From Albirhodobacter sp048262715 (GTDB taxonomy: Bacteria > Pseudomonadota > Alphaproteobacteria > Rhodobacterales > Rhodobacteraceae): DNA of 64,000 nucleotides. The stretch covers positions 1 through 64,000 of the forward strand of contig JBLXEV010000010.1 in assembly GCA_048262715.1 (NCBI GenBank), given 5' to 3'. Numbering within the stretch: the stretch's first letter is position 1; each line of letters begins with the position of its first letter. Below the pieces are notes generated by a model. It was not told the origin of the DNA, made no database searches, and was given only the letters and a program-made list of their open reading frames with translations. Of this stretch, positions 8,146 to 17,100 are shown one piece after another. Position numbers and translations under genes: made by a program.

Positions 8146-8868
8146 GTGATGTTCGATCAGATTGATTTCAGCCTGCTGGCGCTGGACGCTCCGGGATGGG
8201 GCGGGGCGCTGTTGCGCGGCTTTGCGCAATCCATCCAGCTGGCGGCGGGCGGCTATGCGCTGGGTCTGCTGATCGGGGTCGCAGGGGCGAGCGCCAAGCT
8301 CTACGGGGGGCGGGTGATCCGCGATTTGGCGGAAATCTACACGATGGTGATCCGTGCGGTGCCCGAACTGGTGCTGATGCTGCTGTTCTATTATGTCGGC
8401 ACCGATCTGATGAACCGCGCGGCACAGGCGCTGGGGTATTCTGGGTTCGATGTAAACGGCTTGCTGGCAGGGATCCTTGTGATCGGCCTTGTGCAGGGCG
8501 GTTACGCGACCGAAGTCATTCGCGGCGCGATCAACGCGGTTCCAGCGGGCCAAATCGAGGCCGCGCAGGCCTTCGGGATGAGCCCGCTCAAGGTGATGCG
8601 CCGCGTGACACTGCCCGCGATGACGCCGCACGCTTTGCCCGGCATGGCGAACCTCTGGATGATCGCGACCAAGGATACCGCGCTTCTGGCGGTGATCGGG
8701 TTCAGCGAACTGACCCTTGTGACACGGCAGGCGGCGGGGGCCACGCGCGCCTATTTCCTGTTCTTCTTCGCGGCAGGTGCGCTCTATCTCCTGCTCACGC
8801 TGGTCTCGAATGTGATCCTGCGCTGGTATGAGCGGCGCGCGCGGCGCGGCATGGTTGCGGCGCGGTGA
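8146..8868 (+). CDS. Amino-acid ABC transporter permease (HisQ-type)
   Basis: A 240-residue inner-membrane permease with about five membrane segments. The EAA loop that contacts the ATPase reads IEAAQAFGMSPLKVMRRVTLP near residues 135-160. GTG at 8146 and ATG at 8149 are both possible; GAGGAG upstream is better spaced for the GTG. It ends 12 bases before the second permease, and the two should form the heterodimeric channel. Confidence 0.9.
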   Translation: MMFDQIDFSLLALDAPGWGGALLRGFAQSIQLAAGGYALGLLIGVAGASAKLYGGRVIRDLAEIYTMVIRAVPELVLMLLFYYVGTDLMNRAAQALGYSGFDVNGLLAGILVIGLVQGGYATEVIRGAINAVPAGQIEAAQAFGMSPLKVMRRVTLPAMTPHALPGMANLWMIATKDTALLAVIGFSELTLVTRQAAGATRAYFLFFFAAGALYLLLTLVSNVILRWYERRARRGMVAAR

Positions 8869-8880
8869 GGGGGAGAGAAC

Positions 8881-9711
8881 ATGCCTGATTTCGATACAGT
8901 GACCCCGATCCGCGCCGCCACGCGCGGCCAGTTTCGCAGGCAGCTCAAAGGGCTGTTATTGCCGCATCGTCTGGTGATGGCGGCGGTCGCGGTGGCGGGC
9001 ATTGCCGCGATGGTGATGACGATGAACTGGAGCTGGCTGCCCGCCTATCTGCCAAGGCTCGGGGAGGGGCTTTTAGTTACGCTCTACATGCTCGTCAGCA
9101 GTGTGGTGATCGGCTTCCTGCTCGCGCTGCCCCTCGGCCTCGCGCAGGTGATGGGCCCCGCGCCGCTGCGTTGGCTCGCGCTCAGCTTTTGCACCTTGAT
9201 CCGTGGCACGCCGCTCTTGCTGCAACTGTGGCTCTTGTATTTCGGCCTTGGCTCGCTCTTCGCGCAATTCCCCGAGATCCGCGAGACATGGGCCTGGGCC
9301 TATCTGCGCCAGGCGTGGCCTTACGGCTTCCTCGCGCTGACGATCTCCTTCGCGGCCTATCAGGGCGAGGTGATGCGCGGGGCTTTCGCCGGTGTGCCGC
9401 ATGGCGAGTTGGAGGCCGCGCGTGCGTTCGGGATGTCGCGCTTTTTGGTGTTCCGCCGGGTCTGGTTCCCGCGCGCGGTGCACCGCGCTTTGCCGACGAT
9501 TGCGGGCGAGATCATCTTGCAGCTCAAATCTACCCCGCTTGTCGCGACGATCACCGTCACCGATCTCTACGCCGTGATCACCCGCGTGCGGCAGGCAACC
9601 TTGCTGACCTATGAGCCACTTCTGTTCCTCGTCGCGGTCTATCTCTGCCTCAGCGGGATCCTGATCTTCGGGCTGCGCTGGTTGGAAGGGCGTGTGCCGA
9701 CGGGGCGATGA
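8881..9711 (+). CDS. Amino-acid ABC transporter permease (HisM-type)
   Basis: A 276-residue permease, longer at the N-terminus than its partner. The EAA-loop motif is LEAARAFGMSRFLVFRRVWFP, near residue 180, and membrane segments are clear from about residue 40 onward. A GGGGGAGAG ribosome site precedes ATG 8881. It completes a standard ATPase, binding protein and two-permease importer. Confidence 0.9.
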   Translation: MPDFDTVTPIRAATRGQFRRQLKGLLLPHRLVMAAVAVAGIAAMVMTMNWSWLPAYLPRLGEGLLVTLYMLVSSVVIGFLLALPLGLAQVMGPAPLRWLALSFCTLIRGTPLLLQLWLLYFGLGSLFAQFPEIRETWAWAYLRQAWPYGFLALTISFAAYQGEVMRGAFAGVPHGELEAARAFGMSRFLVFRRVWFPRAVHRALPTIAGEIILQLKSTPLVATITVTDLYAVITRVRQATLLTYEPLLFLVAVYLCLSGILIFGLRWLEGRVPTGR

Positions 9712-9821
9712 GGGCGCCGAAACAGGTCGAAACGCGTGCGGGGACGGGAAGCCTCCTTTGTTGCGCGCTTGTAAAATAACCCCGCAGACGAGACAGCGCC
9801 CAAGCGGCGAGGAGACCAGCG

Positions 9822-11039
9822 ATGACAGTCGAATTCGCGAATGACATAGGCCCGGTGATTGATCGGATTATTGCGGAAGTGGAGCCGCAATTGATCGCGC
9901 TGCGCCGCGATCTTCACGCGCATCCCGAGACGGGCTTTGACACCCATCGCACCGCCGCCACCCTTGCCGATCAGCTACGCAATCTGGGGTTGGAGGTGCG
10001 CACGGGCATCGGGCGCACGGGGTTGGTGGCGGAGATTACGGGCGAGGCAAACGGCCCCTGCGTCATCTTGCGCGCCGATATGGACGCGCTGCCGATCCAT
10101 GAGGAAACGGGGCTCCCCTTCGCCTCGCAAACTGCGGGCCAGATGCATGCTTGCGGGCATGATCTGCACAGCGCCTCCCTGCTTGGGGCCGCGATGGCGC
10201 TAGTGCGGATCAAACCGCATCTGGCTGGCACGGTCCGCTTGGTGTTCCAGCCTGCGGAGGAGACGCTGGAGAGCGGAGCCGAGGCGATGATCGCGGATGG
10301 CGCTGCGGATGGCGCGGATATGGCCGTGGCCTTCCACAACCAGCCCGAGCTTCCCGTCGGCGATCTGGTGTTCATCGAGGGGGCGAGCACCGCCTCCAGC
10401 GATGAATTCAAGGTGGTCGTGAAGGGCGTTTCCGGCCATGCCGCACGCCCGCATCTGGCTTCCGATCCGATTGTCACTGCCGCCTATCTCATCACCCAGT
10501 TGCAAAGCATCGTCTCGCGCCGGATGTCGCCCACCGATCCTTTGGTGCTGACGATCGGCCAGATCTCGGGCGGTTTCACCGAGAATATCATCCCCGATTC
10601 CTGCAGCTTCATCGGCACGGTTCGCTGCCGCTCGCCCCAAGCGCGCGATATGGCGGAGGCGGCGCTGCGCAAGATCTGTGAGGACGGCGCGCAGGCGATG
10701 GGGCTGGAGGCCGAGGTCACCTATCGGCGCGGCGCACCTGCGCTGCAAAACAATGCGCAGCTTGTGGCGAAAGCCCGCGCTGCGTTGACCGAGCATTTCC
10801 CGCAAACGCCTCGGCTTGAGACCAGCGGCGATTTCGGCGCGGAGGATTTCTCCTATTTCTCCGAACGCCTGCCCGCCTTGCAACTGTTGATCGGATCGGG
10901 GCAACCGGGCCGTGACGACCGTCTGCACAACTCCGATTACCAGCCTGACGAGGCCAATATCGCGATCAGCGCTCGCGCCCTTGCGCGAATGGCGGTGGCG
11001 CTTCTGGCCGACCCGATCGCCCCTGCAAACCCCCTTTGA
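9822..11039 (+). CDS. M20-family amidohydrolase (hippurate hydrolase/aminoacylase type)
   Basis: A 405-residue metal-dependent hydrolase of the M20D group, which release an amino acid from an N-acyl or amide-linked conjugate. Visible motifs are LRRDLHAHPETGF near residue 27, the metal ligands in MHACGHDLHSAS near 110, and QPAEE near 145. The dimerisation domain is in the middle, and the C-terminal ligand motif reads HNSDY near residue 370. No signal peptide is seen, so it acts on imported material. It follows the permease by 110 bases and has a good GAGGAGA ribosome site, so it may share transcription with the transporter. Confidence 0.88.
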   Translation: MTVEFANDIGPVIDRIIAEVEPQLIALRRDLHAHPETGFDTHRTAATLADQLRNLGLEVRTGIGRTGLVAEITGEANGPCVILRADMDALPIHEETGLPFASQTAGQMHACGHDLHSASLLGAAMALVRIKPHLAGTVRLVFQPAEETLESGAEAMIADGAADGADMAVAFHNQPELPVGDLVFIEGASTASSDEFKVVVKGVSGHAARPHLASDPIVTAAYLITQLQSIVSRRMSPTDPLVLTIGQISGGFTENIIPDSCSFIGTVRCRSPQARDMAEAALRKICEDGAQAMGLEAEVTYRRGAPALQNNAQLVAKARAALTEHFPQTPRLETSGDFGAEDFSYFSERLPALQLLIGSGQPGRDDRLHNSDYQPDEANIAISARALARMAVALLADPIAPANPL

Positions 11040-11053
11040 AAACGGATCGAAAC

Positions 11054-11971
11054 ATGTCCCAGATTACTCTTCTCGATGGCGGCATGAGCCGCGAATTGGA
11101 ACGCCACGGCGCGATTTTGCGGCAGCCGGAATGGTCGGCGCTCGCGCTGATGAACCAGCCCGAGACGGTCAGCGCGGCGCATGAGGCCTTTATCCGCGCA
11201 GGCTCGCGCGTGGTGACGGCGAATAGCTATGCCGTGGTGCCGTTCCATCTTGGCGCGGAACGTTTTGCGACTGATGGCGCGATGCTGGCTGCGCGGGCGG
11301 GAAAGCTGGCGCGGGGGGCAGCGGATAAAGCAGGCGCGGAGGTCGGCGCGGCGGTGCGCGTGGCGGGATCTCTACCGCCTGCCTGCGGATCCTACACGCC
11401 CGAGAGTTTCGATGCCCCTGCCGCGCGGGAAATCCTTGCGACGCTGGTGACGCATATGGAGCCGTTCGTCGATGTCTGGCTGGCCGAAACCATGAGCAGT
11501 CTGGAAGAGGCACGGGTAACGGCGGAGGCCGCCGCGGCCTCCTCAAAGCCGCTCTGGATTTCCTACACGCTGCGCGATGATCTGGCACCGGAGACGATGG
11601 GCGCGCCTGTTTTGCGCTCGCAAGAAACCGTGCGCGCGGGCGTAGAGCTGGCCTTGACGGTCGGGGCCGAGGCGGTGTTGTTCAACTGCTCGATGCCCGA
11701 GGTGATGCAAAGCGCGGTTGAGGTCGCGCGGGAGGTCATGCGCGCGGCCGGCAAAGAGCTGCCGATTGGCGTCTATGCCAATGCGCTGATGTCGCAAGAT
11801 GAGGATGGCGCGGCGAATGAGGTGATCTCAAAGGTGCGCGCCGATCTCGATCCGGCGGGCTATTGCAACTGGATGGATCGCTGGACGGCAGCAGGGGCGA
11901 CGATGATCGGCGGCTGCTGCGGGATCGTGGCGCCGCATATCGCCGAAATGAAAGCCCATCTGGGCCAGTAA
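11054..11971 (+). CDS. Homocysteine S-methyltransferase family protein
   Basis: A 305-residue protein of the MmuM/BHMT type, which moves a methyl group from S-methylmethionine or a similar donor to homocysteine. The zinc-binding cysteines are visible as FNCS (about residue 220) and GGCCG (about 290), and the N-terminus reads LLDGGMSRELER as expected. An upstream TTG at 11036 keeps the frame open, but ATG 11054 gives the family length. Its position after an amino-acid importer and a deacylase suggests a methylated sulfur amino acid as substrate; this is inference. A 13-bp hairpin follows 39 bases past the stop. Confidence 0.88.
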   Translation: MSQITLLDGGMSRELERHGAILRQPEWSALALMNQPETVSAAHEAFIRAGSRVVTANSYAVVPFHLGAERFATDGAMLAARAGKLARGAADKAGAEVGAAVRVAGSLPPACGSYTPESFDAPAAREILATLVTHMEPFVDVWLAETMSSLEEARVTAEAAAASSKPLWISYTLRDDLAPETMGAPVLRSQETVRAGVELALTVGAEAVLFNCSMPEVMQSAVEVAREVMRAAGKELPIGVYANALMSQDEDGAANEVISKVRADLDPAGYCNWMDRWTAAGATMIGGCCGIVAPHIAEMKAHLGQ

Positions 11972-12010
11972 ACGCGGTTGCCCGGACAGGCGATATCTCA
12001 CCCTAAGATC

Positions 12011-12041
12011 CAACAGCTCCCGCGTGATGCGGGGGCTGTTG
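12011..12041 (+). terminator. Thirteen-base-pair hairpin between mmuM-like gene and dgoK
   Basis: CAACAGCTCCCGC (12011-12023) pairs fully with GCGGGGGCTGTTG (12029-12041), with one T-G pair and a five-base loop. Only a weak T-rich tail (GTTTCTC) follows. It may end the transporter operon transcript or mark an mRNA processing point before dgoK. Confidence 0.55.
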
Positions 12042-12117
12042 ACGTTTCTCGGGCATTCACCCTGCGCAGGCCCTCTGGTAAGACAGGCAGGGCAATCAAA
12101 ATGGCAAGGGGACAACG

Positions 12118-13014
12118 ATGGGCAAGGCGGATTGGATTGCGGCGGATTGGGGCGCGAAGCATCTGCGGCTCTGGGCGATGCGCGACGCGGATGTGATCGC
12201 CGCGAGGCAGTCCGATCAGGGCGCTGCGGATCTGACGTCTGATCAATTTGCGCAGGTCTTGGCGCAGGAGACAGCCGATTGGCGCGCGGGCGATTGGGCG
12301 GAGGCGCCAGTTGTTGCTTGCGGCGAGGTCGGCGGGCGTCAGGGCTGGGTTGAAGCGCCCTATTCCTTGGTGCCAACAAAGGCGCAGGGGCCGTTGATCC
12401 AAGTGCGCGGCCAGCGGGTTTGGATCGCCTGCGGGATGCGGCAGGAGGATCCGTCAGATGTGATGCGCGGCGAGGAAACCCAAATCGCGGGGCTGCTTGC
12501 GGCGCGGCCCAAATTTGACGGGGTTGTGTGTTTGCTCGGGGCGCAGAGCAAATGGGCGCGGATCTCGGCGGAGGAACTCTGCCATTTCCAGAGCTTTATG
12601 ACCGCTGAACTCTACGCGTTCCTGGCGCAGCAATCGGCACTCGCGCCATCGCTCGCAACCCAGAGCGAGGCGTTGGATGAGGTGGCCTTTGACCGCGCGG
12701 TTGAGGAGGCTTTGGCCCAGCCGCACCGCGCCTATGGGCGTCTGTTCCAGCTCCGCGCGGGCGAATTGCTCGGCGCTTTGACGGCCAAAGCCGCCGCGTC
12801 GCGGCTTTCGGGGCTGTTGATCGGCTGGGAATTGGCCAGCGCGAAACCCTATTGGCTGGGCGAGGAGGTCGTTCTGATCGGCGCGCCCGAGCAGATGCGG
12901 CGCTATGGGCGCGCGCTCACCGCGCAGGGGGTTACGACGCGCGAGGCAGATGCGGAGGCGGTGATGTTGGCGGGCTTGCATCGCGCTTGGAAGAGCCTCG
13001 CCTCCACCGCGTGA
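12118..13014 (+). CDS. dgoK: 2-dehydro-3-deoxygalactonokinase
   Basis: A 298-residue sugar-acid kinase of the DgoK family, which phosphorylates 2-keto-3-deoxy-D-galactonate in the De Ley-Doudoroff galactonate pathway. The N-terminal phosphate-binding segment is IAADWGAKHLRLW, and VMRGEETQIAGLL, LGAQSKWARI and SGLLIGWELAS match the family closely. The aldolase dgoA and galactonate dehydratase are not in the window, so the rest of the pathway must lie elsewhere. It starts 146 bases after the methyltransferase and ends 60 bases before an acetyltransferase on the same strand. Confidence 0.88.
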   Translation: MGKADWIAADWGAKHLRLWAMRDADVIAARQSDQGAADLTSDQFAQVLAQETADWRAGDWAEAPVVACGEVGGRQGWVEAPYSLVPTKAQGPLIQVRGQRVWIACGMRQEDPSDVMRGEETQIAGLLAARPKFDGVVCLLGAQSKWARISAEELCHFQSFMTAELYAFLAQQSALAPSLATQSEALDEVAFDRAVEEALAQPHRAYGRLFQLRAGELLGALTAKAAASRLSGLLIGWELASAKPYWLGEEVVLIGAPEQMRRYGRALTAQGVTTREADAEAVMLAGLHRAWKSLASTA

Positions 13015-13074
13015 TCGCGCTTGCTCTGGCGCGAGCCGCGAGGCAATCTGCGCCCGATAGCAGGGAGAGACCGA

Positions 13075-13584
13075 ATGGAATTGCGGGCAGCAACAGCGCA
13101 GGATGCGGCGGGTATCGCATTGATCTATAATGATGCTGTCGCCACCACGACCGCAATCTGGAACGATGTGCAGGTGGATGTTGCCAATCGAGCGGCATGG
13201 ATCGCGGAGCGTCAGGCGCAGGGTTTTCCGGTGCTTGTCGCGGTGGAGAGCGACGCGGTGCTGGGATATGCCAGCTACGGGCCGTGGCGACCGCATGACG
13301 GCTATCGCCGCACGGTCGAGCATTCGGTCTATGTCTCCACACAGGCGCGCGGGCAGGGGCTCGGCATCACGCTGATGGAGGCGCTGATCGCGGCGGCAAA
13401 GGCACAGGGGTTGCATGTGATGGTGGCGGGGATTGACGCGTCAAATGCGGTCTCGATCCGGCTGCATGAGCGGCTGGGGTTCGCCCAGACGGGGCTATTG
13501 CCGCAGGTCGGGATGAAATTCGGGCGCTGGCTGGATTTGGCGTTTCTTCAGCTTCAACTCGATCAGGCCCCAACGCCGGAGTAA
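13075..13584 (+). CDS. GNAT N-acetyltransferase, phosphinothricin-acetyltransferase type
   Basis: A 169-residue acetyltransferase. The family pattern is clear: IYNDAVATTTAIW near the N-terminus, EHSVYVSTQARGQGLGITLM as the acetyl-CoA loop (about residues 80-100), and ASNAVSIRLHERLGF toward the end. Homologues acetylate phosphinothricin, methionine sulfoximine or similar amino-acid analogues. The natural substrate here may be an amino-acid derivative, in keeping with the neighbours. ATG at 13075 follows AGGGAGAG; an open frame upstream to 13021 is not needed. Confidence 0.88.
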   Translation: MELRAATAQDAAGIALIYNDAVATTTAIWNDVQVDVANRAAWIAERQAQGFPVLVAVESDAVLGYASYGPWRPHDGYRRTVEHSVYVSTQARGQGLGITLMEALIAAAKAQGLHVMVAGIDASNAVSIRLHERLGFAQTGLLPQVGMKFGRWLDLAFLQLQLDQAPTPE

Positions 13585-13613
13585 CCCGTTCGGCCGCGTG
13601 CCCAGCCGCCCGT

Positions 13614-14081
13614 TCAACCTATTGAAAACGCGCCCTGTTCGATCACGGCTTCCATCGCCACATAGGTGGAGGTGGAGTTGACATAGGGCAGGGCGGAGAT
13701 TTTCTCGCCCATGATCCGGCGGTAATCGGCAATATCGGAGGAGCGCACCTTGAGCAGGTAATCGAAGCCGCCCGCGATCATGTAGCATTCCTCGATTTCG
13801 GGCACGAGCTTCGCCGCCGCGTTGAATTTCGCCAGCGCCGCCTGACGGGTATCGCTGACCTTCACCTCAACATAGGCGACATGGCTTAGCCCCATCTGGA
13901 TCGGGTTGAGCACGGCGCGGTAGCCAGTGATCAAGCCGATGTCCTCCAGATGTTTGATCCGCGCCGCCACGGGCGTTTTCGACAATCCGACCCGCCGCGC
14001 GATCTCGGCGATGGGTTGGCGGGCGTCATGGGTGAGTTGGTCGATGATCTTGCGGTCAATCGTGTCGAGTTTGTAGGTCAT
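13614..14081 (-). CDS. putR: Lrp/AsnC-family regulator, probable proline-responsive activator of putA
   Basis: A 155-residue Lrp/AsnC protein with an N-terminal helix-turn-helix (about residues 20-45: IAEIARRVGLSKTPVAARIKHLE) and a C-terminal RAM domain. It lies head to head with putA across 113 bases. In Rhodobacter and Agrobacterium this arrangement is PutR, which activates putA when proline is present. The assignment rests on position and family rather than on a distinguishing residue. Confidence 0.85.
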   Translation of the reverse strand: MTYKLDTIDRKIIDQLTHDARQPIAEIARRVGLSKTPVAARIKHLEDIGLITGYRAVLNPIQMGLSHVAYVEVKVSDTRQAALAKFNAAAKLVPEIEECYMIAGGFDYLLKVRSSDIADYRRIMGEKISALPYVNSTSTYVAMEAVIEQGAFSIG

Positions 14082-14125
14082 CGCCCTATCACTTTCTATA
14101 ATATTTGGCCTAAGAGACTGTCAGA

Positions 14126-14155
14126 TTGCCCCTCTTTGGTCAATCCGCCTATAAT
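14126..14155 (+). promoter_or_regulatory. Probable putA promoter
   Basis: TTGCCC (14126-14131) and a consensus TATAAT (14150-14155) are 18 bases apart, placing transcription start near 14162 and the putA ATG at 14195. The AT-rich sequence just upstream would hold the PutR sites. Confidence 0.5.
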
Positions 14156-14194
14156 CTTCGCGATATTCTGGGGCTTCATTCTCAGGAGATCCCG

Positions 14195-17100
14195 ATGACC
14201 CACGCGCCGCTGCATCAGATGGAAAAATTTGCCCCGCAAGAGGCCGTGATCGACGCGTTGATCGAGCAGGCCGCGCTGGGCGCAGAGTTGCGCGCGAAGA
14301 TTTCCGCGCGCGCGGCGGGGCTGGTGGTGCGGATCCGCGCCGAGGCAAAGCCTTCGATCATGGAGCATTTCCTCTCGGAATACGGCCTGTCGACGCGCGA
14401 AGGCGTGGCGCTGATGTGTCTGGCCGAAGCAATGCTGCGGGTGCCGGATCGCGGGACGATTGATGCGCTGATCGAGGATAAGATCGCGCCCTCGGATTGG
14501 GGCCGCCATCTGGGCGAAGCCTCCTCGCCACTGGTCAATGCCTCTACTTGGGCCTTGATGCTGACGGGCCGCGTGCTGGAAACCCCGGAGCCGGGGATCG
14601 CAGGGACACTGCGCGGGGCGATCAAGCGCCTCGGTGAGCCGGTGATCCGCGCGGCGGTGGGCCAAGCGATGAAGGAAATGGGGCGGCAGTTCGTGCTGGG
14701 CCAAACCATTGATGCGGCGTTGAAGCGCGCAACCGATCGCGAGGCGCAGGGCTATACCTATAGCTACGATATGCTAGGCGAAGCCGCGATGACGGCGCAG
14801 GATGCGGCGCGCTACGCGACGGCCTATTCCGATGCGATCAAGGCGATTGCGGGGGCCTGCGATAAGGGCTCGACCAAGGCCAACCCAGGGATTTCGATCA
14901 AACTCTCCGCGCTGCATCCGCGCTATGAGGTGGCACAAGAGGCCCGCGTGATGGCGGAGCTGGTGCCCGTGGTCCGCGATCTCGCGCGGCAAGCGGCGAA
15001 GGGCGGCATGGGCCTGAACATTGACGCCGAAGAACAAGCGCGTCTCACCCTGTCGATGCGGGTGATCGAGGCGGTGCTGCAAGATCCTGAGCTGGCAGGC
15101 TGGGATGGCTTTGGCGTCGTGGTGCAGGCCTACGGCAAGCGCGCGGGCGCGATCATCGATTGGCTGCATGACACGGCGGAAAAGCTGGACCGCAAGATCA
15201 TGGTGCGCCTCGTGAAGGGGGCCTATTGGGATGCGGAGATGAAGCTCGCGCAGGTTGAAGGCCACCGCGATTTCCCGCTCTTCACCTCGAAAGTGGCCAC
15301 CGATATCAGCTATATTGCCAATGCGAAAAAGCTGCTCGGCTATGCGGGGCGGATCTACCCGCAATTCGCCACGCATAACGCGCATACGGTTGCGGCGATC
15401 TTGGAAATGGCCGCCGATCTGGGCGTGACGGGGCGCGATGCGTTTGAGTTCCAGCGCCTGCATGGGATGGGCGAGCGTTTGCATGATATTGTGCTGCGCG
15501 ATGCCAAGACCCGCTGCCGGATCTATGCGCCTGTCGGCGCACACCGTGATCTGCTGGCCTATCTGGTGCGGCGCTTGCTGGAGAACGGCGCGAATTCGAG
15601 CTTCGTGAACCAGATCGTCGATGAGGATGTGACGCCGGAAGAAATTGCGCTGGATCCGTTTATGGCCCCGCGCGATGCGCCCTCGGGCCTGCTCGCTCCC
15701 GCCGCAATCTTTGGCGCGGATCGGGCGAACTCAACGGGGTTTGACATCACCGACGAGGCGACGCTGGCGCGGATTGAGGCGGCACGCACAGCCGATCTGC
15801 CCGCCGCTGGCCCGATGATTGCAGGGACGGCAAGCGGCACCGAGATCGCTGTCACCAACCCCGCAACAGGCGCGGCAGTGGGCCGTGTGATTGAGGCCGA
15901 TGCGGCCTGCGTCGCCGCCGCTCTCACCGCCGCTGCCCCGTGGGAGGCCCCGGTGGCCGAGCGCGCAGCGGTGCTGCGCCGTGCGGCGGATATGATGGAG
16001 GCCGATTTTGGTCGGATCTTCGCCTGCCTCGCGCGGGAGGCGGGTAAAACCCTTGGCGATGCCGTGGGCGAGCTGCGCGAAGCGGTTGATTTCCTGCGCT
16101 ATTACGCGAATGAGGCCGAACGCTCCGCCCCCACGGCCCGCGGTATCTTCACCGCCATCAGCCCGTGGAACTTCCCGCTGGCGATCTTCTCGGGGCAAAT
16201 CGCGGCGGCGCTGGCCGCTGGCAATGGCGTGCTGGCAAAACCTGCCGAGCAAACCCCGCTGATCGCAGCGATTGCGGTGGCGCATTTCCATGCGGCGGGC
16301 GTGCCTGCCCATGCGCTGCAACTGCTGCCGGGGGCGGGGGCGGTCGTGGGCGCGGCGCTGACATCGGATCCGCGTGTCGCGGGCGTGGTCTTCACCGGCT
16401 CCACCGCGACCGCGATGCGGATCCGTTCTACGATGGCCGATCATCTGGCGGTCGGCGCGCCGTTGATTGCGGAGACAGGCGGCCTCAACGCTATGATCGT
16501 CGATAGCACGGCCCTGCCGGAGCAAGCGGTGCGCGATATCGTGGCGGGGGCGTTCCGCTCGGCGGGGCAGCGGTGCTCGGCGCTGCGTTGCCTTTATGTG
16601 CAAGAGGATATCGCGCCGCATCTGATCGAGATGATCCAAGGGGCGATGAACGAGCTGCGCTTGGGCGATCCGTGGGACCTCTCCACCGATGTCGGCCCGG
16701 TGATTGACGCAAAAGCCCAAGGCGATATCGCCAACTATGTCGCACAGGCGCGCGCGCAGGGCCGCGTGATCCACGAGTTGCAAGCACCAAGCGAGGGCCA
16801 TTTCATCGCCCCAGTGATGATCCGCGTGAACGGCATCGCTGATCTTGAGCGGGAGATCTTCGGCCCTGTCCTGCATGTCGCCACGTTCAAATCCGGCAAG
16901 GTGCAGGAGGTGATCGCCGCGATCAACGCAACCGGATTCGGCCTGACCTTCGGCCTCCACACGCGGATTGATGGCCGCGTGCAAGAGGTGTTCGAGGCGA
17001 TCCACGCGGGCAATACTTACGTGAACCGCAACCAAATCGGCGCGGTGGTCGGCAGCCAGCCCTTCGGCGGTGAGGGGCTTTCGGGCACCGGACCAAAAGC

